From: Mycetocola manganoxydans | GTDB taxonomy: Bacteria; Actinomycetota; Actinomycetes; Actinomycetales; Microbacteriaceae | Reading direction: 5' to 3' | DNA: 64,000 nucleotides | Assembly: GCF_003667545.1 (NCBI RefSeq) | Contig: NZ_RCUV01000007.1 | Span: 1-64,000, forward strand | Shown here: positions 44,811 through 57,391 of the stretch, piece after piece | How positions within the stretch are numbered: position 1 is the first letter of the stretch | Layout of the letters: each line of letters opens with the position of its first letter | Position numbers and translations under genes: made by a program | The notes under the pieces: generated by a model | What the model saw: the letters and a program-made list of their open reading frames with translations, nothing else | Databases searched by the model: none | Told to the model about the DNA's origin: nothing

Positions 44811-46031
44811 ATGGCCGTCTACCTGGACCACGCGGCGACGACTCCGATGCTGCCAGAGGCGATCGCCGCGTACGCAGACGCCCTCAGCGTCGTCGGCAAC
44901 CCGGCGTCGATTCACTCGCAGGGGCAGGCGTCGAAGCGAATGCTAGAGGAAGCTCGCGAGCAGATCGCAGCGACCCTCGGCTGCGACCCGATCGAGGTCG
45001 TCCTCACCTCAGGTGGGACCGAAGCCGTCAACCTGGCGCTCAAGGGACTGTGGTGGTCCCGCAATCGTGATGCGGCCCGACCGGTGATTCTCGCTCCCGG
45101 CGGAGAACACCACGCCACTCTCGACACCCTCGAATGGCTGGAGCAGCACGAAGGCGCCGAGATCGGCTGGCTTCCGCTCGACGGAAACGGGCTTCTCCAC
45201 CCGGATGTCGTCGCTTCCGCGCTGGAGACCTACGGCGACCGGGTCGCGCTCGTGACCCTGCTGTGGGCCAACAACGAAGTCGGCACGATCCAGCCGGTCA
45301 CCGAGATTTCGGCGCTCGCCGCGGAGCACGGTGTTCCTGTCCACGTGGACGCCGTCGCCGCCTATGGCTACCTCGAGACCGACTTCGGCGCGGTGCGCGC
45401 CGCATCCGGGAGCACCGGTGCCGCCGGCCTCGTCGCGATGAGCGTCTCCGCCCACAAGGTGGGCGGCCCGGTCGGCGTCGGTGCCCTCGTTCTCTCGCGG
45501 TCCGCCAAGGTGGAACCACTCCTGCACGGCGGCGGCCAGCAGCGCCAGGTCCGCTCGGGAACTCAGGATGTCGCTGGTGCGGTGTCGTTCGCTGTCGCCG
45601 CGCGACACGCGGCAGCTCACCGGGAGGCAGAAGCCGTTCGCCTCGCGGCCCTGCGCGACCGGTTGATCGACGGCATCCTCTCGACGGTCCCCGCCGCACA
45701 GCTGAGCGGCGCGCCCGGCGACGGACGGCTCCCCGGGAACGTGCACGTCGCCATCGCCGGATGTGAGGGAGACTCCCTCCTGTTCCTCCTCGACATGGCC
45801 GGTGTCTCGGTATCGACGGGGTCAGCATGCCAGGCCGGGATACCCGAACCGTCGCACGTGCTCCGGGCGATGGGCAGAAGCGAGATCGAGGCGAGGGGAG
45901 CGCTGCGTGTCACGCTGGGGCACACCACGACCGACGAGGACGTGGACGCCCTGCTTGCCGCGCTTCCTGCCGCGTACGAGCAGGCATCCCGGGCCGGGTT
46001 CGCCGATCGCACGACAACGCTCGGTCACTGA
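44811..46031 (+). CDS. cysteine desulfurase (IscS/NifS-like)
   Basis: This 406-residue pyridoxal-phosphate enzyme takes sulfur from cysteine to form a protein persulfide. Motifs: VYLDHAATTPM, LTSGGTEAVNLAL, GGEHHATLD, HVDAVAAYGY, the PLP-binding K216 in SAHKVGGPVGVGAL, and the persulfide-forming C340 in STGSACQAG. ATG 44811 follows GAGAGGAGC. It lies directly upstream of mnmA, so it is probably the sulfur donor for tRNA 2-thiouridine, as in other actinobacteria. Its family also serves Fe-S assembly, so that alternative remains. Confidence 0.93.
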   Translation: MAVYLDHAATTPMLPEAIAAYADALSVVGNPASIHSQGQASKRMLEEAREQIAATLGCDPIEVVLTSGGTEAVNLALKGLWWSRNRDAARPVILAPGGEHHATLDTLEWLEQHEGAEIGWLPLDGNGLLHPDVVASALETYGDRVALVTLLWANNEVGTIQPVTEISALAAEHGVPVHVDAVAAYGYLETDFGAVRAASGSTGAAGLVAMSVSAHKVGGPVGVGALVLSRSAKVEPLLHGGGQQRQVRSGTQDVAGAVSFAVAARHAAAHREAEAVRLAALRDRLIDGILSTVPAAQLSGAPGDGRLPGNVHVAIAGCEGDSLLFLLDMAGVSVSTGSACQAGIPEPSHVLRAMGRSEIEARGALRVTLGHTTTDEDVDALLAALPAAYEQASRAGFADRTTTLGH

Positions 46032-46061
46032 AAACGCAGAGAGCGTCCAGCCAGCGGCGCG

Positions 46062-46067
46062 TACACT
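46062..46067 (+). promoter_or_regulatory. -10 hexamer of leaderless mnmA promoter
   Basis: TACACT is followed by six bases and the mnmA GTG at 46074. Confidence 0.55.
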
Positions 46068-46073
46068 TCTCGG

Positions 46074-47198
46074 GTGAAGGTTTTAGCAGCAATGTCAGGC
46101 GGAGTCGACTCCGCAGTCGCCGCAGCACGAGCGGTCGAAGCGGGGCACGAGGTCGTCGGCGTACACCTCGCCCTCAGCCGGATGCCGGGCACGTTGCGCA
46201 CCGGCAGCCGCGGGTGCTGCACCATCGAGGACTCGATGGACGCGCAACGCGCAGCGAACATCATCGGGATCCCGTACTACGTCTGGGACTTCTCGGAGCG
46301 ATTCAAGCTCGACGTCGTCGACGACTTCATCGCCGAATACGCGGCCGGCCGCACACCGAACCCGTGCATGCGCTGCAACGAGAAGATCAAGTTCGCAGCG
46401 CTGCTCGAGAAGGCGATCGACCTCGGTTTCGACGCAGTCTGCACCGGTCACTACGCGACCATCGAGACGGATGCCGCCGGCAACCGAGAGCTGCACCGCG
46501 CCAGCGCGTGGGCCAAGGACCAGAGCTACGTGCTCGGCGTGCTGACCGCTGAGCAGATCGCGCACTCCATGTTCCCGCTCGGCGCAACGCCGTCGAAGGC
46601 CGAAGTGCGGGCCGAGGCGGCCGAACGCGGCTTCAGCGTCGCCAACAAGCCGGACAGTCACGACATCTGCTTCATCCCCGACGGCGACACCCGCGGCTGG
46701 CTCGCCGAACGGGTGGGTGCCGAGAAGGGCCAGATCCTCGACCGTGAAGGATCGGTCGTCGGATCGCACGAGGGCGCTGCAGCGTTCACCGTCGGTCAGC
46801 GCCGGGGTTTGAACCTCGGTGTTCCTGATCCCGGCGGCCGACCGCGATTCGTGCTCGAGGTGCGGCCGAAGACCAACGAGGTCGTCGTCGGGCCCAAGGA
46901 AGCGCTTGCCATCGGTGAGATCGCCGGCTCACGGTTCACCTGGGCGGGACTCGCGCCGGAGCATCCTGACGTCGCCTTCGACTGCGACGTGCAGATCCGT
47001 GCCCATGCCGATCCCGTTCCCGCTGTTGCCGTCGTGCAGCCGCACGCTGAGACCGGCGAGCCCGAGCTCATGGTCCGTCCACACACCCCGCTCGACGGCG
47101 TCGCACCCGGCCAGACCGCCGTCGTCTACGTCGGCACCCGCGTGCTCGGGCAGTGCACCATCGACCGCACCGTGAGCGCAGTCCCCGTCTCCGCGTGA
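46074..47198 (+). CDS. mnmA: tRNA-specific 2-thiouridylase MnmA
   Basis: MnmA thiolates U34 of Lys, Glu and Gln tRNAs. The 374-residue protein has the P-loop-like [13 protein letters not shown], catalytic C98 in [14 protein letters not shown], the second catalytic C199 in [11 protein letters not shown], and the C-terminal [10 protein letters not shown] and beta-barrel domains. GTG start at 46074. It follows the cysteine desulfurase by 42 bases and probably has its own leaderless promoter as well. A hairpin follows the stop. Confidence 0.96.
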   Translation: MKVLAAMSGGVDSAVAAARAVEAGHEVVGVHLALSRMPGTLRTGSRGCCTIEDSMDAQRAANIIGIPYYVWDFSERFKLDVVDDFIAEYAAGRTPNPCMRCNEKIKFAALLEKAIDLGFDAVCTGHYATIETDAAGNRELHRASAWAKDQSYVLGVLTAEQIAHSMFPLGATPSKAEVRAEAAERGFSVANKPDSHDICFIPDGDTRGWLAERVGAEKGQILDREGSVVGSHEGAAAFTVGQRRGLNLGVPDPGGRPRFVLEVRPKTNEVVVGPKEALAIGEIAGSRFTWAGLAPEHPDVAFDCDVQIRAHADPVPAVAVVQPHAETGEPELMVRPHTPLDGVAPGQTAVVYVGTRVLGQCTIDRTVSAVPVSA

Positions 47199-47206
47199 GG
47201 TGACGC

Positions 47207-47233
47207 AACCCCTCCGATCGTGTCGGAGGGGTT
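47207..47233 (+). terminator. hairpin terminator after mnmA
   Basis: AACCCCTCCGA (47207-47217) pairs with TCGGAGGGGTT (47223-47233) around a five-base loop. Only a short pyrimidine stretch follows, so termination may be partial. Confidence 0.7.
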
Positions 47234-47236
47234 CCC

Positions 47237-49549
<2,313 letters not shown>

Positions 49550-49563
49550 TCCACCCTGGTCGT

Positions 49564-49618
49564 GCTCGGTCGGTAACGGTCGCTCGATCCCATCGGTTGC
49601 AGCCAGAAGCGACCGAGC
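49564..49618. terminator. inverted repeat between converging ligA and fadD
   Basis: GCTCGGTCG (49564-49572) is the reverse complement of CGACCGAGC (49610-49618), with a 37-base loop. It lies between two converging gene ends. It has no U-tract, so termination is only suggested. Confidence 0.45.
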
Positions 49619-49630
49619 GGGTGACTCCAG

Positions 49631-51346
49631 TCAGCGTGTGAGGTCTCCGGTGCGGCCGGTCTCCTTCTGCAGGAGCTGGTCTCGAACCTGCTTCCGGAGC
49701 ACTTTGCCGATGAGCGAGGTGGGCAGGGCCTCGATCGTGACGATCCGGCGCGGGACCTTGTACGGTGTCAGGTTGTCGCGTGCGAACTGGCGGATCGACT
49801 CCCGGTCCAGTTTCTCACCGGGCTCGAGCACGACGGCGGCGACCACGTCCTCCCCGGAGTGGGCACTCGGCATCCCGACGACGGCAACATCCCGAATCGC
49901 GGGGTGCTGCCGCAGAGCGTTTTCCACTTCGGTCGGAGCCACGTTGAAACCACCGGTGATGATGAGTTCCTTGATCCGATCGACGATGCTGACGAAGCCA
50001 TCGGCATCCATGGTCACGATGTCGCCGGTGCGGAACCAGCCGCCGTCGACGAAGACGTCGCTCGTCTCATCCGGCTTGCGGTAGTAACCGGAGAACACCT
50101 GAGGTCCGCGCACGATCAGCTCACCGGGAGATCCCTGCTCCACGTCGACCGTCGGGTTCTCGGGGTCGACGACCCGGACCTCGGTGCTGGGGAGTGGCAA
50201 CCCGACGGTTCCTGGTTTGCGCTGCTCTGACACCGGATTGGCCATGAGCACGGGTGAGCATTCGCTCAAACCGTATCCCTCGATGAGGTACCCGCCGGTT
50301 GCTTCTTCGAACGGCACGACCAGGTCATGAGGAAGTGCCATGGCGCCGGTGATCCCGATCTCGAGGCCCTGCAGGGACGCACCGGTTTCCTTCGCCCGGG
50401 CGAGCAGGCGTTCGGCGATCGGAGGGACCGCAGGCAGGAAGGTCGGCGGATGCTTCTTCGCGGCCTTGAGGACGAGGTCAGGATCGAACTTCGGGAACAG
50501 CACGAGTCTCGCGCCGAGGCTCATGGCGAACGTGACGCACAGGGTGAGGCCGTAGGCGTGGAACATGGGGAGCACGGCGTGCACCGTGCAGCCGGCGTGC
50601 TCGATGGTCGGCGTCCATGCCCGAGCCTGAACGGCGTTGGCGAGCAGGTTCGCGTGGGTGAGCACGGCACCCTTCGGTGTGCCCGTCGTTCCCGACGTGT
50701 ACTGAAGGATTGCGACATCCGTCGACTCAGGACCCGGATGCGCCGGATCGAGGGTCCGGGACGAGCTCAGGGTCGACCAGGGGATCGTGTTCCGCACCGG
50801 CGCGGTCAGCGCTTCGCGGGACTCGCGCGCCTTTGCTATCGGCAGGGTGAGGGCAACGCGCATTCCGAAGGGCAATGATCGGGTGATGTCGACGGAGATG
50901 AGAGAGGACACAGCGATGTCCTCCGGGAAGTCCTGGACCGTCGCAACGACCTTGTTCCAGACAATCGCGACCCGGGCGCCGTGGTCCTCGAACTGGTGGC
51001 GCAATTCACGCGGGGTGTAGAGCGGGTTGTGTTCGACGACGATCGCGCCGAGCCGAAGAACCGCGTAGAACGCGACGATGTGTTCCGGACAGTTCGGGAG
51101 AACGATGGCGACGCGGTCGCCTTTCGACACTCCACGGGCACGCAGACCCTCGGCGACCCGGAGGATGGCGTGCTGCAACTGGCGGTACGTGGTGGTCGCT
51201 CCGAAGAACTCGAGCGCCACCTGACCTGGGTAGTGTTCCGCCGACCCGTCGACGAGATCACCGAGGGTCCCGTTTTGCTCGGGAATGTCGGTCGGAACGT
51301 TTGCTGCATAGCTGGCCAGCCAGGGACGCGGAGAAGTGTCGGTCAC
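49631..51346 (-). CDS. fadD: long-chain fatty-acid--CoA ligase (AMP-binding)
   Basis: The 571-residue ANL-superfamily enzyme activates a carboxylic acid with ATP and CoA. The AMP-binding signature YTSGTTGTPKGAVLTHAN, the GYGLSECSPV block, GWFRTGDIV and the C-terminal hinge DRIKELIITGGFNVAP are intact, as is the catalytic Lys region near YKVPRRIV. Chain-length preference cannot be read from sequence. GTG at 51346 (VTDTSPRPWLASY) is preferred over the frame continuing to 51391. It is divergent from gatC. Confidence 0.9.
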   Translation of the reverse strand: MTDTSPRPWLASYAANVPTDIPEQNGTLGDLVDGSAEHYPGQVALEFFGATTTYRQLQHAILRVAEGLRARGVSKGDRVAIVLPNCPEHIVAFYAVLRLGAIVVEHNPLYTPRELRHQFEDHGARVAIVWNKVVATVQDFPEDIAVSSLISVDITRSLPFGMRVALTLPIAKARESREALTAPVRNTIPWSTLSSSRTLDPAHPGPESTDVAILQYTSGTTGTPKGAVLTHANLLANAVQARAWTPTIEHAGCTVHAVLPMFHAYGLTLCVTFAMSLGARLVLFPKFDPDLVLKAAKKHPPTFLPAVPPIAERLLARAKETGASLQGLEIGITGAMALPHDLVVPFEEATGGYLIEGYGLSECSPVLMANPVSEQRKPGTVGLPLPSTEVRVVDPENPTVDVEQGSPGELIVRGPQVFSGYYRKPDETSDVFVDGGWFRTGDIVTMDADGFVSIVDRIKELIITGGFNVAPTEVENALRQHPAIRDVAVVGMPSAHSGEDVVAAVVLEPGEKLDRESIRQFARDNLTPYKVPRRIVTIEALPTSLIGKVLRKQVRDQLLQKETGRTGDLTR

Positions 51347-51391
51347 TCGTCCCACTCTAATCCCGCGCCCGGAAGCACGCTGGGCGCCCAA

Positions 51392-51397
51392 TAGAAT
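51392..51397 (+). promoter_or_regulatory. -10 hexamer of the gatCAB promoter
   Basis: TAGAAT lies 35 bases before the gatC ATG. The intervening leader has a CGGAGA ribosome site. Confidence 0.55.
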
Positions 51398-51431
51398 GGG
51401 GACACACCCCAGTACTTAACGACGGAGACCT

Positions 51432-51731
51432 ATGTCTGAAATTTCTGAGGAGCAGGTGGCGCATCTGGCGAACCTCGCCCGCATTGCCCTCACTCCCCAA
51501 GAGATCTCGAGTCTGACGACCGAGCTTGACCAGATCGTCGACAGCATCGCCAAGGTGCAGCAGGTCGCGACACCGGACGTTCCGGCAACGAGCCACCCGG
51601 TTCCGCTCGCCAACGTCTTCCGGCCAGACGTGGTCGGCGAGACGCTGACCATCGAAGAGGCGCTGAAGAACGCCCCGGAACAGGCCGACAACCGGTTCAA
51701 GGTTTCAGCGATCCTGGGGGAGGAGCAGTAA
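51432..51731 (+). CDS. gatC: Asp/Glu-tRNA(Asn/Gln) amidotransferase subunit C
   Basis: The 99-residue GatC ([20 protein letters not shown], ending [12 protein letters not shown]) is the belt that stabilises GatA and GatB in the amidotransferase converting Glu-tRNA(Gln) and Asp-tRNA(Asn). It is the first gene of gatCAB; its TAA shares one base with the gatA ATG. Presence of GatCAB is standard for actinobacteria lacking GlnRS. Confidence 0.95.
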   Translation: MSEISEEQVAHLANLARIALTPQEISSLTTELDQIVDSIAKVQQVATPDVPATSHPVPLANVFRPDVVGETLTIEEALKNAPEQADNRFKVSAILGEEQ

Positions 51732-53242
51732 TGGCCGACATCATCCGGCTCACCGCGGCGGAGTTGTCCGAGAAGCTCGGCTCCCGCGAGATCAGCGCCG
51801 TCGAAGCGACGCAGGCGCACCTCGACCGGATCGCGGACGTCGACACCGACGTCCACGCCTTCCTCCACGTCTCCGACTCCGCGCTCGACACCGCACGGAG
51901 CATCGATGAACGCCGTGCTTCCGGCGAGGAGCTCGGCCCGCTGGCCGGTATCCCGCTCGCGGTCAAGGACGTGCTCGTCACGACCGACATGCCGTCGACG
52001 TCGGGCAGCCGGATCCTCGAGGGGTACATGTCCCCGTTCGACGCGACGGTCGTGAAGCGCTCCCGCGAAGCGGGGCTCGTCCTCATCGGGAAGACCAATA
52101 TGGACGAGTTCGCGATGGGCTCATCCACCGAACACTCCGCGTACGGTCCCACGCGTAACCCCTGGGACCTCGGCCGGATCCCCGGCGGTTCCGGTGGAGG
52201 ATCCGCCGCGGCCGTTGCGGCGTTCGAAGCGCCCCTCGCACTCGGCAGCGACACCGGCGGATCGATCCGCCAGCCCGCCCACGTCACCGGAACGGTCGGC
52301 GTGAAGCCCACCTACGGCGCTGTGAGCCGCTACGGCGCAATCGCCCTCGCGTCGAGCCTCGACCAGGTCGGCCCGGTCACCCGCACCGTTCTCGACGCCG
52401 GGCTCCTCCAGGACGTCATCGGCGGGCACGACCCGTTCGATTCCACGTCGCTCACCGACATCTGGCCATCGATGGCGGATGCCGCCCGCGAAGGCGCCCG
52501 GGGCGACGTGCTCAAGGGACTCAAGGTCGGCGTCGTTCGCGAACTGTCCGGCGAAGGATTCCAGGCCGGAGTGCAGAGCCGGTTCGACGAGACAGTCGCG
52601 CTGCTCCAGAAGCAGGGCGCCGAAGTGCTCGAGGTCAGCGCACCGCACTTCGAGTATGCGGTCTCGGCTTACTACCTGATCCTCCCGGCCGAGGCGTCCT
52701 CCAACCTCGCCAAGTTCGACTCCGTGCGCTTCGGCATGCGGGTGCAGCCCGAGGGCGGCGGAACGGTCGAGCAGGTCATGGCGGCGACACGCGAGGCCGG
52801 ATTCGGCCCCGAGGTCAAGCGCCGGATCATCCTTGGCACCTACGCGCTCAGCGCCGGATACTACGACGCCTACTACGGAAGCGCACAGAAGGTCCGCACG
52901 CTCATCCAGCGCGACTTCGACGCGGCGTTCGCGCAGGTCGACGTACTCATCAGCCCGAGCGCGCCGACAACAGCGTTCAAGTTCGGCGAGAAGCTCGAAG
53001 ACCCGATGGCGATGTACCTGAACGACATCGCGACGATTCCGGCGAACCTCGCCGGGATCCCCGGCATCAGCGTCCCGATCGGACTCGCACCCGAGGACGG
53101 TCTGCCTGTGGGGCTGCAGATCATGGCGCCGGTCCGTGAAGACGCGAGGCTCTACCGCGTCGGTGCGGCTATCGAAGCACTGCTCGAAGCACAGTGGGGC
53201 TCCACCTTGATTTCACGCGCTCCAGCGCTGGGAGGCAAATAA
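51731..53242 (+). CDS. gatA: Asp/Glu-tRNA(Asn/Gln) amidotransferase subunit A
   Basis: GatA releases ammonia from glutamine. The 503-residue amidase-signature protein has the full Ser-cisSer-Lys triad: K79 in [12 protein letters not shown]154 in [12 protein letters not shown], and S178 in [11 protein letters not shown], the same numbering as in characterised bacterial GatA. Start and stop each overlap the neighbours by one base (TAATG), so gatC, gatA and gatB are tightly coupled. Confidence 0.97.
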   Translation: MADIIRLTAAELSEKLGSREISAVEATQAHLDRIADVDTDVHAFLHVSDSALDTARSIDERRASGEELGPLAGIPLAVKDVLVTTDMPSTSGSRILEGYMSPFDATVVKRSREAGLVLIGKTNMDEFAMGSSTEHSAYGPTRNPWDLGRIPGGSGGGSAAAVAAFEAPLALGSDTGGSIRQPAHVTGTVGVKPTYGAVSRYGAIALASSLDQVGPVTRTVLDAGLLQDVIGGHDPFDSTSLTDIWPSMADAAREGARGDVLKGLKVGVVRELSGEGFQAGVQSRFDETVALLQKQGAEVLEVSAPHFEYAVSAYYLILPAEASSNLAKFDSVRFGMRVQPEGGGTVEQVMAATREAGFGPEVKRRIILGTYALSAGYYDAYYGSAQKVRTLIQRDFDAAFAQVDVLISPSAPTTAFKFGEKLEDPMAMYLNDIATIPANLAGIPGISVPIGLAPEDGLPVGLQIMAPVREDARLYRVGAAIEALLEAQWGSTLISRAPALGGK

Positions 53243-54756
53243 TGGCTAAAGATGCCCTGATGGACTACGACAAAGCACTCGAGCTGTTCGAGCCGGTGCT
53301 CGGTTTCGAAGTCCACGTCGAACTCAACACGAAGACCAAGATGTTCTCACACGCGCCGAACGGGTTCGGCTCGGACGCGAACACCAACGTCTCACCGGTG
53401 TGCCTCGGTCTTCCCGGCGCACTGCCGGTGGTCAACGAGCAGGCCGTGCGCTACTCGATCAGCCTCGGTCTCGCTCTCGGCTGTTCGATCGCCCCGTCGT
53501 CCCGGTTCGCCCGCAAGAACTACTTCTACCCGGACCTGGCGAAGAACTACCAGATCTCGCAGTACGACGAGCCGATCGCCTTCGGTGGCTCCGTCGACGT
53601 CGAACTGCCGAACGGGCGCCTCGTCACGGTGTCGATCGAACGCGCCCACATGGAAGAGGATGCGGGTAAGCTCACCCACGTCGGCGGATCGACGGGTCGC
53701 ATTCAAGGAGCTGAGTACTCGCTCGTCGACTACAACCGCGCCGGTGTGCCCCTCGTCGAAATCGTCACCGACATCATCTACGGTGCCGAAGCGGATGCCC
53801 CCGAACTTGCGAAAGCGTACGTCGCGACCATCCGGGACATCGTGACGAGCCTCGGTATCTCCGACGCGAAAATGGAGCGCGGCAACCTGCGCTGCGACGC
53901 GAACATCTCCCTGCGCCCGCGGACGCCGGAGGGTGAGCCGCCTGCTCCGCTCGGAACGAGGACCGAGACGAAGAACGTGAACTCCCTGCGTTCCGTCGAA
54001 CGTGCCATCCGTTACGAGATCCAGCGGCAGGCAGCGATCCTCGCCGACGGCGGAACGATCACCCAGGAGACCCGCCACTGGCACGAAGACACCGGTCGAA
54101 CGAGTGCCGGGCGCCCGAAGAGCGATGCAGACGACTACCGGTACTTCCCGGAGCCCGACCTGCTTCCTGTTCAGCCGAGTCTTGAGCTCATCGAGGAACT
54201 GCGCGCCGCGCTTCCTGAGCCGCCCGCCGCTCGCCGCCGCCGGCTCAAGGCGGAGTGGGGCTTCACCGACCTCGAGTTCCAGGACGTCGTCAACGGCGGA
54301 CTGCTCGTCGAGATCAGCGAAACGGTCGCCGCCGGTGCCTCACCGGCTGCTGCCCGCAAGTGGTGGACAGGCGAGATCAGCCGGGTCGCGAACGTGCAGG
54401 GAGTCGAGGCATCCGCTCTCGTGTCACCCGGGAACGTCGCCGCCCTCGCCGGTCTCGTCGAAGACGGCACCTTGACTGACAAGCTCGCTCGCCAGGTGCT
54501 CGAAGGAGTCATCGCCGGGGAAGGGACGCCGCAGGAGGTCGTCGACGCTCGCGGGCTCGCCGTTGTCTCCGACGACGGAGCCCTCATCGCCGCGATCGAC
54601 GACGCCCTCGCCTCCCAGCCGGACGTCCTCGCGAAGATCCGTGACGGCAAAGTCCAGGCGGCCGGTGCTGTCATCGGCGCCGTCATGAAGGCGATGAAGG
54701 GGCAGGCGGACGCAGCGCGCGTTCGTGAGCTCGTCCTGGAGCGCGCCAACAGCTGA
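53242..54756 (+). CDS. gatB: Asp/Glu-tRNA(Asn/Gln) amidotransferase subunit B
   Basis: GatB binds the misacylated tRNA and phosphorylates the acid side chain. The 504-residue protein shows [50 protein letters not shown] and the C-terminal YqeY-like tail domain (about residues 400-504). The ATG shares a base with the gatA stop; a longer frame upstream lies within gatA. A 16-bp perfect hairpin follows. Confidence 0.97.
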   Translation: MAKDALMDYDKALELFEPVLGFEVHVELNTKTKMFSHAPNGFGSDANTNVSPVCLGLPGALPVVNEQAVRYSISLGLALGCSIAPSSRFARKNYFYPDLAKNYQISQYDEPIAFGGSVDVELPNGRLVTVSIERAHMEEDAGKLTHVGGSTGRIQGAEYSLVDYNRAGVPLVEIVTDIIYGAEADAPELAKAYVATIRDIVTSLGISDAKMERGNLRCDANISLRPRTPEGEPPAPLGTRTETKNVNSLRSVERAIRYEIQRQAAILADGGTITQETRHWHEDTGRTSAGRPKSDADDYRYFPEPDLLPVQPSLELIEELRAALPEPPAARRRRLKAEWGFTDLEFQDVVNGGLLVEISETVAAGASPAAARKWWTGEISRVANVQGVEASALVSPGNVAALAGLVEDGTLTDKLARQVLEGVIAGEGTPQEVVDARGLAVVSDDGALIAAIDDALASQPDVLAKIRDGKVQAAGAVIGAVMKAMKGQADAARVRELVLERANS

Positions 54757-54763
54757 CCGGAAT

Positions 54764-54805
54764 GGATGCGACCGCGCGGCTGAGGGTTACCGCGCGGTCG
54801 CATCC
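54764..54805 (+). terminator. hairpin terminator after gatB
   Basis: GGATGCGACCGCGCGG (54764-54779) pairs perfectly with 54790-54805 around a ten-base loop and is followed by a pyrimidine-rich GTTCTCTTCTC. Confidence 0.85.
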
Positions 54806-54834
54806 GTTCTCTTCTCAGTTCCTGCCCTCGGCTG

Positions 54835-54840
54835 TACGAT
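54835..54840 (+). promoter_or_regulatory. -10 hexamer of a leaderless promoter
   Basis: TACGAT is followed by six bases and the ATG at 54847. Confidence 0.55.
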
Positions 54841-54846
54841 GCTGCC

Positions 54847-55440
54847 ATGCTCGTGGAGGGGTCGATTCGCTGGCAGATCACCGAGGACTGTCCCTGGGAT
54901 CTGCTGCTTGCCCTTGCCTTCCGCGCTCTTGCCGGGTTGGCCGAGGACTGTGCGGAACAAATTCCCCCGGTCGAACCACCGCTCGAACCGGTGGACCTCG
55001 CAGGTATCGACCGCGATGCCCTCGCCGCTCAGTGGCGCGGCTGGTGGACAGGGATCGTTCCCCGAGCCACCCGGCCGTTCATCAGTCAGGTCCGTCCGCC
55101 CCACTTCGAGGTCTTTGACCGCGCGCTCGAACTCCAGGAACTCGTCTATCGCAGTTACGATCAGGCGATGCACTGGGCGGAGGAACGCCACCGCGAATAC
55201 CTGCGCGCCGTCGCGGCCCGCGAACATCCGCTCGCTGACGCGTACGAGCTGGTCCAGCGGCGGCAGTTCGAGCTTCGCCGGCAGACCGGATCCTTCCGGC
55301 TCGATCTCGAGGTTCTCCCAGTGCAGGGGAGGGGCGCGTGGGTGGTCGCCCCGGACACCGTGATCATCAGCGAGAACCTGCGTGACGATCCGGAGGCGTT
55401 CCGGGAGTGGCTGAAACCCGTCGTCATCGCGCTCGTCTGA
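54847..55440 (+). CDS. conserved protein of unknown function
   Basis: I do not recognise a named family. The 197-residue protein appears soluble and largely helical, with LVEGSIRWQITEDCPWDLLL at the start, Trp-rich QWRGWWTGIVPRATRPFI, a charged helix HWAEERHREYLRAVAAREHP, and VVAPDTVIISENLRDD near the end. No catalytic or metal motif is evident. It lies between gatB and dinB with its own terminator upstream and leaderless -10, so it is probably monocistronic. Confidence 0.65.
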   Translation: MLVEGSIRWQITEDCPWDLLLALAFRALAGLAEDCAEQIPPVEPPLEPVDLAGIDRDALAAQWRGWWTGIVPRATRPFISQVRPPHFEVFDRALELQELVYRSYDQAMHWAEERHREYLRAVAAREHPLADAYELVQRRQFELRRQTGSFRLDLEVLPVQGRGAWVVAPDTVIISENLRDDPEAFREWLKPVVIALV

Positions 55441-55576
55441 GGGCAGGTCCGCGAGCTGCGCGATGTCGTCGACGCTGGCGTGTCGCTCAAAGCTTCGAAG
55501 AATGCGTCGTGGATCGCCATGGAAGGATCGAACGCACGTCGCGACTTCTGCGTCGGCCTGTGGGAGAATCGTAGTC

Positions 55577-56833
55577 ATGAGCAGACAGGACGGCAGCGGG
55601 CGACAAGTCTCCGCCGTCAACGACGAGGGCGCCTCCATTCTCCATATCGACATGGACGCGTTCTTCGCGTCGGTGGAGTTGCTGGATCACCCGGAGTTGC
55701 GTGGCAAACCGGTCATCATCGGCCACGCCGAAGGGCGCTCGGTCGTCACCAGCGCCACCTATGAGGCCCGCCGTTTCGGAGTGTCCGCCGCCATGCCCGT
55801 GTCAAAGGCGTTGCGGCTGTGCCCGCAGGCGATCGTTCTGCCTCCGCACCACGAGCGGTACACGCACTACTCCCGCCAGGTCATCGACATCTTCCGGGAT
55901 GCCACGCCCCTGGTCGAACCGCTGAGCATCGACGAAGCGTTCCTCGACGTCTCCGGTGCCCGTCGGCTTCTCGGTTCACCCGCCCAGGTCGGCCAGCTGA
56001 TCCGGGAACGCGTGCACCGGGAAACGGGCCTCACCTGCTCGGTCGGCGCTGCGGCTACGAAGTTCGTGGCGAAGGTCGCATCCGGCCGGGCGAAGCCCGA
56101 TGGACTGCTCGTGATCCCGCCCGCCGAAACGTTGGCTTTCCTCCACCCGCTGCCGATTCGCGCACTGTGGGGTGTCGGTGCCAAGACCGAGGAATCGCTG
56201 GTGCGGATCGGCCTCCACACCGTCGGCGATGTCGCCGACACGCCGCTCGCGACGCTGCGCAAGTCCGTGGGGGATGCCACAGCGGTGAAACTGCACGAGC
56301 TGGCGCACGGCCGTGATGCGCGATCCGTCGTCACGACGACGGCGGAGAAAAGTATCGGCCACGAGGTCACGTTCCACGAGGACGTCACCGACGCAGCGCG
56401 GGTCCGGTTGGAACTGCTGCGCCTCGCCGACCAGGTGGCCGTGCGCCTTCGCAAGGCCGGGTTTCTCGCACGAACCGTCGCCATCAAGGTGCGTTTCGAC
56501 GACTTCACCACCCTGACGCGATCGCACACCCTCTCCGAACCGTCGAACGTGGGTCGGCGGCTGTACGAGGAGGCCAACGACCTCTTCACCGCGCTCCGTG
56601 TCGAGGGGCGCCCGGTACGTCTCGTCGGCGTCCGGGCTGAGCAACTCGTCGACGGCGACGAGCGGATGGCCGCTCTCTGGGATCCGGACGAGGAATGGCG
56701 TGACGCCGAGACCACCATCGATTCCCTGCGCGCGCGCTTCGGCGGAACGGCGGTCCGTCGTGCATCCATGTTGACCCGGAAGAGCGGTGAGACGGCGGGC
56801 GGGACTCGCGCGCCGCGTGACCAGGGATCATGA
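55577..56833 (+). CDS. dinB: DNA polymerase IV
   Basis: This Y-family polymerase copies across damaged DNA. The 418-residue protein has the metal-binding start ILHIDMDAFFASVE, YEARRFGVSAAMP, the catalytic LSIDEAFLDVSG, the thumb/HhH segment GVGAKTEESL, and the little-finger domain. The usual C-terminal sliding-clamp motif is not obvious in the Arg/Ser/Thr-rich tail. ATG 55577 is chosen because the conserved polymerase start follows shortly. The segment 55441-55576 between this gene and the previous one shows nothing clear. Confidence 0.95.
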   Translation: MSRQDGSGRQVSAVNDEGASILHIDMDAFFASVELLDHPELRGKPVIIGHAEGRSVVTSATYEARRFGVSAAMPVSKALRLCPQAIVLPPHHERYTHYSRQVIDIFRDATPLVEPLSIDEAFLDVSGARRLLGSPAQVGQLIRERVHRETGLTCSVGAAATKFVAKVASGRAKPDGLLVIPPAETLAFLHPLPIRALWGVGAKTEESLVRIGLHTVGDVADTPLATLRKSVGDATAVKLHELAHGRDARSVVTTTAEKSIGHEVTFHEDVTDAARVRLELLRLADQVAVRLRKAGFLARTVAIKVRFDDFTTLTRSHTLSEPSNVGRRLYEEANDLFTALRVEGRPVRLVGVRAEQLVDGDERMAALWDPDEEWRDAETTIDSLRARFGGTAVRRASMLTRKSGETAGGTRAPRDQGS

Positions 56834-56864
56834 CAACCCCTTGGCGCGCCCAGGACAAGGCCGA

Positions 56865-56870
56865 TAGCGT
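56865..56870 (+). promoter_or_regulatory. -10 hexamer of a leaderless promoter
   Basis: TAGCGT is followed by six bases and the ATG at 56877. Confidence 0.5.
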
Positions 56871-56876
56871 TGCGGC

Positions 56877-57236
56877 ATGACAAAACTTGCGCTGGAACTT
56901 GCTGACTCATTCAAAGCTGTCGGAGTGACGACCGTGTACGGCGATCCGGTGGACGTCGACGGCGAGAAGCTCCTCCCCGTCGCTCTCGCCTGGTACGGAT
57001 TCGGTGCCGGCGAAGCGGAAGGCGAGGGAGACACGTCGTCGAAGACCGTCTCTGGCAACGGGGCTGGTTCCGGCGGCGGTGGCGGTGGCTTCGCTCTGCC
57101 GATCGGCGCCTACATCAAGACCCGGGAGGGACTGCGCTTCGAACCGAACATCGTTTCGCTCGTTGCCGTGGGAATCCCTTTCGTGTGGGTCGTCGGTAAA
57201 GCGTTGTCTTTCGTCATCCGCGCGCTGAAGAAGTAG
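56877..57236 (+). CDS. GerW/YtfJ family protein
   Basis: The 119-residue protein has the GerW-like pattern: an N-terminal conserved strand region (VGVTTVYGDPVDVDGEKLLPVALAWYGFG), a glycine-rich run (SGNGAGSGGGGGGF), ALPIGAYIKTREGLRFEP, and a hydrophobic C-terminal segment that may be membrane embedded. In Bacillus the family is a sporulation protein, but close homologues are widespread in non-sporulating actinobacteria, where the role is unknown. Confidence 0.8.
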   Translation: MTKLALELADSFKAVGVTTVYGDPVDVDGEKLLPVALAWYGFGAGEAEGEGDTSSKTVSGNGAGSGGGGGGFALPIGAYIKTREGLRFEPNIVSLVAVGIPFVWVVGKALSFVIRALKK

Positions 57237-57243
57237 TTCTCGC

Positions 57244-57249
57244 CTAGAC
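57244..57249 (+). promoter_or_regulatory. -10 hexamer of the thiamine transporter operon
   Basis: TAGACT places the transcription start near 57256, the first base of the TPP riboswitch, so the RNA begins with the aptamer. Confidence 0.55.
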
Positions 57250-57255
57250 TGGCGG

Positions 57256-57355
<100 letters not shown>

Positions 57356-57391
57356 TCTCGCTACCCGTGCCCATTCGAAAGGGCGCGTTTC

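Noticed and set aside
56877-57236. Evidence for sporulation from a GerW-like gene
   Set aside because: The family is common in non-sporulating actinobacteria and no other sporulation gene is in the window.
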